A DNA stretch of 64,000 nt, taken from contig NC_081149.1 of the NCBI RefSeq assembly GCF_958295425.1, forward strand, positions 10,297,654-10,361,653, in the 5' to 3' direction. Shown in pieces: positions 25,609 to 36,299 of the stretch (its first letter is position 1; each line of letters opens with the position of its first letter). The translations under genes were made by a program, and so were the position numbers. Below the pieces are notes generated by a model. The model ran no database searches. It worked only from the letters and a program-made list of their open reading frames with translations, and was not told the DNA's origin. Origin of the DNA: Solea solea. Taxonomy: Eukaryota > Chordata > Actinopteri > Pleuronectiformes > Soleidae.

Positions 25609-25940
25609 TCTGTGCCCATTCTAAAAAGAAATAACAGATCTTTCAATTGTTCCCTTAATATTCATAAAACGACACAAGAACAAAAAATATATACATATGC
25701 ATACGCACTTGCACACTCAACAGTATAAAATGCATCTTTCAAAATGAGCTGTATAGCACAGGAATGTTAGGTATGTTTTTAAATAATGGAGAGATTAAAA
25801 ATCCCATTTAAAACATAGATTATCACTTTACCTTTAAAAATATACAGCTGCAGTAAGAGAATTAACTCCATCATCTAAAAAAAAAAGGTATTAAGTCTAT
25901 AAAATTATGTAAGAACTGATTATTCTTGCAACTGGGCCAG

Positions 25941-28900
25941 TCACTCCTCTATCCCAAGGGTGGTCAGGGCCTGGGACAAGCGAGTCAAGTAATTGGAATC
26001 CGGGTAACCACTCCTGAAAGAGACGCAGAACAACGACTTGCTCACCTCACGATACGTCAGTTTGTCACCGTTACCTCATATTGCTGACCTCACTCACCCT
26101 GCTTTGCCTCCGTGTAGACTGGTCTTGTGTGGGATGCAGTCCCAGGTGACCCGAGCGGCTGCGTCTTTGCCCGCCACTTTGAAGGTGAGTCCCAGTCTGA
26201 AGGCTTTCTCCATCCTGTGCAGCAGCTTTCTCGCCTTCTCACAGTCGGGAAGGAAGGCTTCAAACACGCCCCCTTGAAATGGGTTTCCTGGAGATGGGTG
26301 ATCCCTCTGGTAGGACAGAGAGGAAAAAACACAGTCATAAACAAAGGCTGGAGGTATTACCATACATAAGCTGTGTTATTGAAGCTCAATTTGATGGTGT
26401 CACCCTGTGCAGCGGTGCAATGTTTGCGAAGGAAAGCTCATGCAGCGTGTTGCTTTCAGATCGCAGCAGACCAAGAAACAAATGCACCATTTCCTACGCA
26501 GCACTACAATATCAGTGAAGTTGACCCTAACACAAGTTAAAATGAAATGTAACATGTTATTAGTCCTATGTGCAATATAACGCTCTCACTTATATGTGCA
26601 CAATATCTCATGTGCAATCCTGTTTTATTCTGATACTTAATGTATATGCTGTGTAGTGTCGTCTATTTGCATAACCTTAATAGTCATTATCTTCTATTGT
26701 ACATTCATAGATGTGTAAAATGCACGTTTATTTGGGCTGCAACAATTATTGTTTTTGTTTTTTCAATAACTACAATACACGTTCTGATTTTTCAGCTTCT
26801 TCAATGTGAATGTTTTCTGGTTTCTTTGCTCCATATAACAAAGAAATCATAAAATGTTTGGTTTGTGGACGATACAAGACATTTGAGAACGTTATCATTT
26901 CCAGGTTTGGATCAACATTTTTTTCAATATTTGCAGATATCTTAAGGACCAAGCAAGTTCTTGAATGAATTGATTATGAAAATAATCTTTAGTTGCAGCC
27001 CTCATGTTTATTATTTATTACCATTACTGTCTTTGCTGCTGTGGCACTATAAATGTCCCTATTGTGGGAAATAATAATTATCTATCTTGTAGTAGGGTTG
27101 GGCAATGTGAATAAAAAGGTTTACGATTAACATTTTCAAATAGGTCAGTATCGCTAATTATGATAAATGTCAGACAAATAAAGACTGATTTTTGCTTTTG
27201 GGTAAAAGTTATTGAAAACCATAAATTGTAGTTTTTATGGGCAGAAAACAAATATTTCACATCTGGCAAAAAAAACCAAACTGATTACATGTGATAAACC
27301 TCCATGTTCCATGCGGTGCATAAACATTATACTGATATACTGTACAATGAACATTACAATTGGAGAAATTGATATTGTTAATTAATATTATTGATATTGC
27401 CCTATTCTCCCCAGGCTAACACTTAATGTGCACATTCTGTAAAAGGCCTCTATCAGAAACGATGTATAAAACTCACCCCTTGGACACCATCGGGGATGCA
27501 GTAAGTGATCTTGATGACAGTGTCCTTGCTGTGACCAGGTAGGCTAATGTGTAGCTTGGCGTGGCTCATGTTGCCCTGGATGCCCTGCGGCATTGGCTCT
27601 TTTTCGTGACACACTCTGCAGTGGACGTGCACTGCGGCCAGACACTTGGTGCACATGGTGGCGCCACACTTGGTTCTCCTCACCGACGCCCCATTGTCCC
27701 CACACACACAGATGAACCCTGTGTCTCTTTGGCCTGACCTGGTTTCCATTGGCGGGTGGTTATGGATCTCTCCTCGCCTTTCCTGCATACTGTCCTTCTG
27801 GGTAGTCTCATGAGCTGTCGCTGACCCGACTCCGTTCACACGTCTTAAATTTCTGTCACTTCCTGCTGTAGATAAGTTGACAAGGGTTTCGGTTTTCTGT
27901 CCATCCATCTGCATTGAACCAAGGTTTTTTACTTTCTCCTTAATGACAGGATCTTTTCTCACTAATGGTTGGTTGACAGGTCCATTCACAATCTCTGTCT
28001 CCCCGAAGTCCCTTTTTTGTTTGGTTTCTCCTTTCTCCTTTCCACCAGCGCCCTCTGCTTTGTCCACTTGGCTCTCTGGCATCGCCTGGGATTTACTATT
28101 GCGATGTGAAATAGCACTTTGATCTTCACTCATTTGTAAAGAAGTGGATGGATTCCTGTTGGAGGTAGAGGGGCTATGGGAGTCTCGATGTTGAGGCGTT
28201 TGGGCCGAATCTCCAGGAAATACCTCGCGCAGTGTAGCGGCTACTTTAGAACACAGATGTATTGGACCAAGAAGGTACAAAGTATCTTTCAAAAACAATA
28301 ACGTAACCTTCTTGAAGCGGCTACGCACTTCAGTACAGCAACTCTGTAAAGTTTCGTCTGCTGGATCGGTGATCCCCAGGTCTGACAAACGCAGCTCGTG
28401 CACAGAGAAGTCGATACTAACCAAATCAACCTGTTTCTGTAAACCCAGCTGACATGAATTGACTTTAAACACATCTGTTCCACTTAAGGTGATGGTCACG
28501 TCTCTACTACCATGTGGGTGGTTTTCTTTTATCTGGACATCAGAATCGGTTGTAAGGCTGTCCACTCGGGCGCTGTAGGCTTTTCTTATGTGCTGCCACA
28601 TCACCTTGGAAACTTTGATCTCGGCACTATAGACATCTGGGTTCTCCTTGCCTGTTTGGGTATTGAAGCTGGAGGACCTGCCCCTTGTTCTGACGGTAGA
28701 CTTGCTAGAGTCGTCGTGACTCCTTTGACTCAACTCAGCCTTCTGCTGCAGTGTTCCTGAGAAACTACTGGCTCGCTTCACTGTGGGTGCAGACTCTGCT
28801 GCAGGAAGTGTATTACGTCCCGACAAACTGGAGGGAGTAGTGCTGTCGGGGGACGTAGGGATCTTGGGCCAAACATCTATTACATTTGACTGCAGTGATG

Positions 28901-30967
28901 TTATATTCTGCATAACTGAATTCTCAGTATCTGCTCTCCTGAACAAGATGTCCCCTCCAGTGTTTTGGGGTTCCTCTCTGGAGAATCTTTCTCCAGAAAT
29001 CCCTGCTGCTTCGGACAGGACGTGGTGCCCTAATATTGGCCCAGTGTGTGTTAGTCGACCAGAAGACAGACGCCCCCGTAGGGTGAATTCAGCTGGTTGA
29101 TTGCCTAAAGTAGTCAAACCTGAATCCTTGAACCGAGCTGCAAGTTTACACTTTCTGGCTCCTTCAACACTCCTCTGATCCTCCCCTGACCTCGGCAGTG
29201 GGTCCCTATCATTGTCCAGACACCCTTCGATGGAGGACACTCTCACATCTTCAGCAGGACTTGAATCATATGTAGAATATCGAAGAAGACTGGCTACATC
29301 GTCTTTCTTCGGACTCACTCTGTCGTGTTTTAGAAGAAGGGTTTGCTTGGCTTCAGACACGTCACTACTGCTCCCAATTATGTAAATATATTTGTCATCT
29401 TCATTCAGAAGCAGCTTGGGTAGTTGGACCTTTAAGCTCTGTACCACCTTTTGCAGTCCTGCACTTGAAGAAGGCAACAGACTCTTCGGGAGCTGATCGT
29501 GACGAATCTTGCTCTCATTCTCTTGGTAAAGCCTGCTAATTGCCTTGTGTGCCATCTCCAGGCGCTGCTGCTCGTTACCACTCTTCCTCCCTGCATTTGT
29601 AATTTGTAGAAACAGAGTAGTCAACCCCTGGCTTGTCAGGTCCACCACCTCAACACCGTACTGACTGAGGATGAGTTGGTATTCCTGGGAGCAGTTTTTC
29701 TGCAGGTACTGGAACATGTCCGCATCCAAAATCAGTAAAAAGTCCTCTTCTGATGTGGCGGGACGCCCCAGGTGCTGCAGATCTGCACCTTCAGCTTGGC
29801 CAATATCTTGGCTGCCATCATCGCAGTGTGCCAGGTCACTTTGTGTGCTTGTGTTGTACTCATATGACAGACTTTGTTCTCTTTGCTTATGGGGTTTCCT
29901 GCTGTGATTTCCTGAGCCCTGAGTATGAGACTTCTTTGCCATCTGAAAAGACCTGGAGCCAGTGGGGTCAGGTTGACATGAGCCTTTGTCTGCTGATAGT
30001 GGGCCAAGTAAGTGAGCCAGGGCAGCCTGGACCTCGGTGTAGGTACCACATAATGTACAAATGTCTTCATTTTCAGAGTTTATCTGGACATCAGGGTGGC
30101 TCTCGTGGAGGCTTGTCAATGCCAGAAGTCCCCCAGGAACCTGACTACACTTGACGGTTGCAGCTAAACTTAAGACGACCTAGAATTATAGAAGGAGACA
30201 GACATTTTACTGTGTACATATATAAAACATGTTTTAATATGTATTGTAGTTAAATACATGCTAATTAAACATACCTTGTCTGGCCCTGGGCTTTCATGCT
30301 GCTCTGTCACAGTGAGCGTATGTTTCTTCCCGTCCACTTCCAGGATGTGCCGGCTCTGTTGAACAACTCTCTGTGCCACTGTGTGAGAGGGGTCACCAGA
30401 GGGAAATCAATCTCAGTCCGTGAAGCATCCTGACTTAGCGATTTCACCATTGGCCACTATACTGACTTGCATGCCAACATTCCAGCTCATTGTAAATCAG
30501 TGGTGACAACCAATGCGGTGCAATAACTTAGTAGTAGTTTGAAAAGGGTTGCGGGCAAAGTTTGGAGTCTTTAAAGTTAATGAAACATTTTATGTTGTGC
30601 CGTGAGACCTGTTTTTTAATGTACTTAATAGAGTGAATATTATTCTTCAAAGAATACCCTTCTTATTGGCGTGGGGAAAGGGCATTTATATTGCAAAGCA
30701 AGTGCACAATTAAAAAAAGAAAGCACACACACACCCCACACGATTCATATGCATAGAGGTGCACACAACATGACGCTGCTGACCTTCACGTTCCTCAAAG
30801 GCGATGAGGGCAGACACAGAGATTGTCTTGACAATGGCGACAGAGTCCACCTCCCCTCCTCCGTTCTTGGCTCTCAGGAAGTGGATTTGAAGCTTGTCTC
30901 TCAGTCTGTCATCTTCAATGTCTGTGGGCAGACCACTCACCCTGACGGTCCTGCCCCGCTCTGCCAT
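25941..30967 (-). CDS. RBM43/DTX3L-like protein: RRM-like and KH-like modules, degenerate RING, Deltex C-terminal domain
   Basis: Five coding exons on the minus strand: 30784-30967, 30275-30378, 27477-30149, 26098-26306 and 25941-26013. They join with consistent phases into 1081 codons including stop. The start ATG (30967) directly follows an acceptor-like 'ctcccagcag', so a 5' UTR exon lies upstream. Residues 1-90 resemble the RRM-like start of RBM43 and DTX3L (TVRVSGLP, VVQQSRHILEVDGK). Residues about 230-370 match RBM43's later region (LILDADMFQYLQ, IIGSSSD), and 603-743 look like a second such module. Residues 910-943 form a RING-like Cys cluster. Residues 950-1080 are a Deltex C-terminal domain (YCIPDGVQG, HPSPGNPF, FLPD, HKTS, GYPD). 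Human DTX3L is an E3 ligase partner of PARP9, about 740 aa. Key DTC residues appear substituted here, so activity is uncertain. It could be annotated dtx3l-like or rbm43-like. Confidence 0.85.
26734..27001 (-). mobile_element. GGGCTGCAAC inverted-repeat element, copy 3, intronic
   Basis: Left end GGGCTGCAACAA at 26734 and, on the opposite strand, GGGCTGCAACTA ending at 27001 give terminal inverted repeats of about 10-11 bases. The internal words 'gtccacaaacca' and 'gagcaaagaaaccagaa' (minus strand) match the copies at 3370 and 12471. It sits in the intron between the third and fourth coding exons of the minus-strand gene. There is no transposase, so it is MITE-like. Confidence 0.65.
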
Positions 30968-31404
30968 CTGCTGGGAGAAACGCAATCACTGCACTGCTGT
31001 GAGGGACTACACTCTCAGGGGGATTACAGGCAGCAACGCAGGGATCTCATAAGTGTGTAGACAAAAAAGAGAGAGTGAACATCGATATGATCATACTGCT
31101 GCTGCTGATGATGATGATGATTTATAACAAAGCCTAGAAACAATGGCTGTTTTGAGAAGCTGCCATTGTTGGTATCAGGGATTCCTGCAAAAACCCCACC
31201 CTTGCAAACAGGGACAAGTACATTTTTGATAATATCACACCCTCTATTGGGGTTTGTGGGACACTGCAGCAACATAAAAAAAAAATGTTTTATTTCAGCT
31301 GCCATTATCTCTCTAATGATTCAAGTGTCTGCCTGTCCTGGCCAAAATACGGGTACTGCACTAGTTCTTTCAAGGATCGTCTGTCTGTTCTTTTGTCTGC
31401 GGTT

Positions 31405-31432
31405 CTGTCTGTCTGTCTGTCTGTCTGTCTGT
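31405..31432 (+). repeat. (TCTG)n microsatellite
   Basis: Seven consecutive TCTG units. Confidence 0.9.
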
Positions 31433-32409
31433 CCCAAACACTTGCCTCAAAAGCACTTTAATGCCTCTGATGGTTGATGAGACAAAGTGCCATGCACATG
31501 ATGCTGAGTCAGGTGAAGCCAGAGATGCTTGGATGGCGAGCGACAAAGTCTGTCTGCCATGTGTTTGGGTCCCGGGCTGGTTTATAGAAACTCGCCCAGC
31601 AAAGTCAGTAGAAAAAAAAACTTGGTAAATGGTAGCATCATTTTCAAAGATTCGATAAAAGGAAAATATGCATTTATCTGTGTTTCCATCAACCGTTTTA
31701 AAGCAAATATTGGGAGGTAGTTAACCACAGACGGATATATGATTGTGTTTTATTGCTGCTTTAATTCATTTTGTTAGTAATATTTGCTTCTTGCACCAAG
31801 AAATGTTGTGTTTCCTTATCACTCCACACATTCCTCTTTTCCCTCGTAGTGTCTGCCATTTCCACTATTTTCCCAGTACAGCAAAATGTGATGGTGGGAG
31901 GATAATTTCAGTTATGTGATTTCGAAAGGACCTCGTTTTTTAATTTTTAATTTGCTTTTCCATTGTACGGCCGGCTTTGATAAAGCAAAAAATGCCTCTA
32001 AAAAAATAAATATAACCACCATTAGGGGAAAATTACTTGTTTCAAGCTAAATGATCTGCCAGTGCAGAAAGTAAATGGCACTTGTTAAGTTTTCTTGAAA
32101 CAGAAAAAAATACCTTGAAACAAGTCAAATTATCTTAAGTATCTTCAGTCTTAATAAGTAAATAAGTCCCAAAAATTGTGTGATTAGATAAATACACTAA
32201 ATTCAAGTCAGTTACACTAGTACAGACTTTCACTTTTTGCAGTGGAGCCTTCAAAAGACACTATTCGAGATTCAAGAATCAACAATACTTTATTGTCCTT
32301 ATGCATACATTTGGTCACTCTATGATACAAAAGACACAATACTTTGAGAACAAGCACACTATAGATGTTTTGGGTGACAGTGGACAGAGGAACACTGAAT
32401 CCCACTCTC

Positions 32410-32960
32410 TCTCTTTGCTGTATAAGTGTGTTGGTTGGAATTCTAGACTTAAACATTGGCGGATATTAATTTACAAAGCTATTCTCAGACTTCTCCCCTC
32501 CTACCTGTTGACTTTTATCAGTCACAGGAGGCGCTGAATCCTGTCGGCTTTGCTCTCAGGATATTCTCTCACTGTCTGATCCAAGGGTGAATTGTGAAAA
32601 AAGAGGCTTTTATGGTTTGCTGCTCCCTTTGCCTGGAATGAACTGCAGAAAGATTTAAATACTTAAAGTCTTGTACTTCTTCACTGGATGTTTTCGGCAG
32701 AATGCTGGACGACTTGGAGGCAAACACATCAGTCTGTGGGAAGTTCTAGCTGATTTATGGAGGTTTATGATTCTGATTATAGTTTGTGTATAGTATGGAT
32801 GAATGGCTGCTGACTGTTGTAACTGTCGCCATGGATGCCTCATACAACCACACAAAAACTGAACTATCTCTTTAATTCTCTTCTTACTCCTATGTTTTAT
32901 ATTTAACTGTATCTGGGGGGGCTTTAGAGCTACAGGGAAATCATGTGCATACACATGAAC
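32410..32960 (+). pseudogene. Degraded LINE reverse-transcriptase 3' end
   Basis: Broken frames resemble the C-terminus of teleost non-LTR retrotransposon ORF2: YKAILRLLPSYLLTFISHRR near 32475-32535, then, in another frame after stops, AAPFAWNELQKDLNT near 32618-32662. Frameshifts and stops show it is dead. The clade (L2/Rex-like) cannot be fixed by eye. Confidence 0.45.
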
Positions 32961-33514
32961 GTTAAATGTGCAAATGATCAGTGAAGTGCGCAGATTGTGT
33001 TTACGCCCCTTTATCCTCCCCCCTTCCCAACTGCAGTTTGTGTTGATGGCAACACATCAACAAAGCACAAACTCCACCAACGGCAGCATTTATTTATTTA
33101 TAACGTTTTTTTTTCCCCTATGTGGCTTTCCAAATAATCGATATTTAGTGATAACCGGTTTATATTTTTTGGTCAAATGTGTTGATTTCCTCTTAACTCA
33201 CCCTACAGAGTCTGACTGTAGACTAAATGTAGATACGAGAGGAAATGTGAGCAGACGTTGAGGAGAAAGAGTCACAAGAGTCACAATCAGAGCCGACGAG
33301 GAAGTGGCAGAGAAGAATGAGAACACACGAACACATCTGCTCACATCTACCGACGGACCGTGTGTGTGTGTGTGTGGACGCGACGCTGCTACGATTCTGT
33401 CACAAACCACGTCTCACATGTGTGAACATTACTGACCTGAACGAGTGTTCGGCGGCGCTTTCTCTCAAATCTTCCCCCGTCAAACCAACCGTCACACTTT
33501 ACAAGCCACTGCGG

Positions 33515-33527
33515 GAAAAGTGAAACT
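33515..33527. promoter_or_regulatory. ISRE/IRF-like motif
   Basis: GAAAAGTGAAACT fits the IRF core AANNGAAA with a flanking GAAA, as in interferon-stimulated response elements. It lies 2.5 kb upstream of the first coding exon of the minus-strand RBM43/DTX3L-like gene. A possible donor on the minus strand (TTCAG|GTCAGT, exon end 33437) lies between. Human DTX3L is interferon-inducible, so a link is plausible but unproven. A single motif of this length also occurs by chance. Confidence 0.3.
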
Positions 33528-33859
33528 AACTACACACTCAGTCACTGCCGCGTGTTTCCTTATATGTGCGCCAGAGGGCGCTCAAGTGCGGCCTGTGCGT
33601 GTTGTGTGCATTGTTGTAAACCAGTTTCTACTGCTTTATGAACCGCAGGGAAACGTTGGAGGTCAGTTTGAGTGTTACACTACAGCTTTAATTACAAACC
33701 TTTACATTCACAGACACAGAAAACATAAACAAACATTTAAACAAATGAATGAGGCTCTTGAAGAAAAAAATAGGCATATATGGATAAAATAAAAGTAGAG
33801 TTATACATTATCCCTTTGATGCCCTTTGATGTAGTCGTACCACACCAGATTCACATTTA

Positions 33860-34010
33860 AAAACAACCAGGTGCTTTACAAAGTAAAAGGCATATAATAT
33901 ATATTTATAAACAACAACAATAATAAAAAATGGTAGTGTCCGTGTTGCCTATTCTCACCCTGAAGGCCAAGGAGAACAGGTGGGTCTTTAAAAGTGATTT
34001 AAAATGTTCA
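33860..34010 (+). repeat. LINE-tail-like dispersed repeat
   Basis: Contains 'aggtgctttacaaagtaaaa' and then 'aaggccaaggagaacaggtg', followed by 'ggtctttaaaagtgattt'. This succession is typical of a very common teleost retroelement tail. Related to the 41896 segment by the 'gtgctttac' word. Confidence 0.4.
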
Positions 34011-34477
34011 ATGGTTGCATTATTTTACGGCACATCTGGACTTTTGTTATTTACAGATAAATCCATGCACCTCTGCACCTTCATGGCTTTGCACAAGCTT
34101 CAATCATTTGCACTCTGCTCGCATTTATTGTTTATGACTGGATTGTTCAGTTGCATTCTAATATTTTTAAGCCATACTCTCTAAATAGCTGCAGTTATGT
34201 CGTTATATTTTATATTCTTATCCTAGTATTTAGACATATTTCCCAAAAAATGTTCACATGTGGCCCTAATCGTCTTCCATATCTTCTTAACAGATGTGGA
34301 GGATGTTCATATATTTATATACTGTTTATTTATACTGTATATTTTAGTACTACAAAATGTAATTGCTGTTTATAGCCAACCTATTATAACACAGAATTAT
34401 AATAACCTAGTCCTTCTATTGTTTGTGGAAATTAATGAAATTAAAAAGTAACCTTTGTGAAAAAAAGTGACTTTAAA

Positions 34478-34818
34478 ATAAATAAAACAATATTTGGATT
34501 TCATGTAGTTTGTGCTTGAGAAATCCTGCCTGGCATACAGTAAATATGTGGATAAGAACAAGTTTTGTCGGGTTTGGGTTGGTTTTCAATATCACACTTG
34601 ATGTAAGACATTGGATGTAATTTGCAAAATATTAAAACACTTTTATTTATCAGCTTGATCTCTAAATAAGAGGTGTTCACTTTGAAAGAAGAAATTAAAA
34701 TATATATAAAAATATAGTTAAAAAAAAACGTTTTGTTTTTTTTCAAAGGGACAAGGAACCACTGCAGAAGGTCTGAAGAGCCACATGTGGATCCAGAGCC
34801 ACAGGTTGTAGACCCCTG
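34478..34818 (-). mobile_element. hAT-like non-autonomous element fragment, copy B
   Basis: Right end, read on the minus strand: CAGGGGTCTACAACCTGTGG, a classic hAT-type terminus. The internal words 'ggatttcatgtagtttgtg' and 'gtgttcactttgaaagaa' parallel the copy at 17395-17644 in order and spacing, with this copy carrying extra AT-rich DNA. Left end not defined. Confidence 0.55.
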
Positions 34819-35112
34819 GTATAGGCTATAGCAGGTTAGTTTGGACTTTATTGTTCACAATGTAGTTTAAAATTCAGTAAAAAAAAAAGTTTTCTTACAG
34901 ACAGTTACATCCATTTAACAATGTCATTCAACAATTTAATTGCATAATTTCTTTCTTCCTCTTTTGTTGTGAATCGTGGGATCATCATAGTATAGTATAC
35001 ATACAGAATGGGTCCACTCATACTCCCAAACCAGTATGTTGCAGTAATGCCCCTTCCTCACTACATTGGACTCGAACTGCAACCACCATAGAAGAAGAGT
35101 CTTATGTTTTGT

Positions 35113-35222
35113 CCAATCAGAGGGTCCATTGCTTCATCCAGTGCCCATGCGCACAAGAGGAGTCACTTCATGTGTGTTACGTTGTGTCCGGTGGAGGTCA
35201 CAGACATCTGAGATAAACCGAG
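35113..35222 (+). promoter_or_regulatory. phb: phb promoter (CCAAT box) and non-coding first exon
   Basis: A CCAAT box at 35113-35117 (within gtccaatcag) is followed about 100 bases later by a donor site ACCGAG|GTTAGT ending a putative untranslated exon at 35222. The acceptor at 35743-35744 opens the exon with the start codon nine bases in. A non-coding first exon is usual for vertebrate PHB. The transcription start itself is inferred. Confidence 0.5.
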
Positions 35223-35753
35223 GTTAGTAGTCACATGCAGTGGGGATAACTACTTGTAATGTCAAAAGTTTGTCTACCATAACTAAGAAAAAACACAGGA
35301 AACGCTAGTTGTACGTGTTATTCGTGGACAACGTTGTAGATTTAATAGAGTCTGTGAGACAAGCTAACATGCGCACCCGGTGTGCTATTCGGACTCGACA
35401 GACACGATTAGAATGTTCGTTTTAATGTGTATTTCACGTGTTGAAAGCGGTTGTTGGTTTTTGTCATTTATTGTAAAATGTGTTCTAACGCGTGGCGAAT
35501 TTAGCACAGGTTGCCTCACTTCACAGCTAGCTGGCTTACTAATGCTAGCTTAGTGAGCTAACACCCGCAGCCTTGGCAGCAGTCAGTCCAAGGCCACAGC
35601 CTTTCAGCTGTCAGTGGAAAGTGTGGCTTTATCCTGGCTTTATATAAACACCGCAACGCACGATTAGATGATTGATAGTGGAGAGGAATAATGCTGGATT
35701 AAGTGCACTCAAAGTGACCGTCTCCTCTTCCTCCTTTGCTTCAGGTTGCTGTC

Positions 35754-36262
35754 ATGGCTAAGCTGTTTGAGTCTATTGGGAAGTTGGGGCTGGCCCTCGC
35801 CGTCGGTGGAGGTGTTGTAAATTCTGCTCTTTTCAACGGTGAGTGCAGGATGGACACCTGATGCTGATCGAACACACATGCACTTAATGCTTCTGAATCC
35901 TAAGATGTATGAATTTGTTGCTTGTGAACTTGTCCTCAGGGTTAGATACCGACACATGCAGAGGTTATGTTGTCTTTTCTCTTGTGTTGCAGCAGATGTA
36001 GAAATAAATTAACTTAGAAAGTAATTGTTGTAGAGGGCACTAGCATAGAAGTCAAGGAGGTAGCAGCCTAATTAGCCTGTTGTATTAGCCGATGTCCGCT
36101 GATACATTTTAAAGCCAATATCTGCCAATGCAGATAGTTATAATAAATAATAATATTGTGCATCACAAGTTGATGTATTAGATAAACGTCTTGTTGATCA
36201 GTCACTGATGCAAGAATTCCAGAAAGAATAGCTGCTTTACTTTGCATATATTCCTCTCTCTA

Positions 36263-36299
<37 letters not shown>

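Larger units (their letters stand above)
20360..25940. other. vat1 3' UTR and intergenic DNA between convergent genes
   Basis: No protein-coding exon recognised. Candidate poly(A) signals for vat1 are the AATAAA cluster around 20621-20640 and an AATAAA at 25558-25563 that would imply a 5 kb 3' UTR. Contents include a CTC tract (20911-20930), a 12-base tandem (21043-21120), several TG tracts (21352-21374, 21729-21749, 22524-22554), CTGC/CTGT units (22303-22344) and a CA tract (25361-25382). The sequence is otherwise unremarkable. Confidence 0.55.
30968..35112. other. Intergenic DNA between the minus-strand gene and prohibitin
   Basis: Holds the presumed 5' UTR exon(s) and promoter of the minus-strand gene, not resolved. 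Also present are a TCTG tandem (31405-31432), a degraded LINE fragment (32410-32960), an interferon-response-like motif (33515-33527), a second LINE-tail-like segment (33860-34010) and an hAT-like fragment (34478-34818). No other coding exon recognised. Confidence 0.5.

Noticed and set aside
30111..30119. TTG at 30119 as start of an 888-aa protein
   Set aside because: The frame continues upstream to an acceptor at 30150 and joins two further exons in phase. The ATG at 30967 gives the RRM-like N-terminus.
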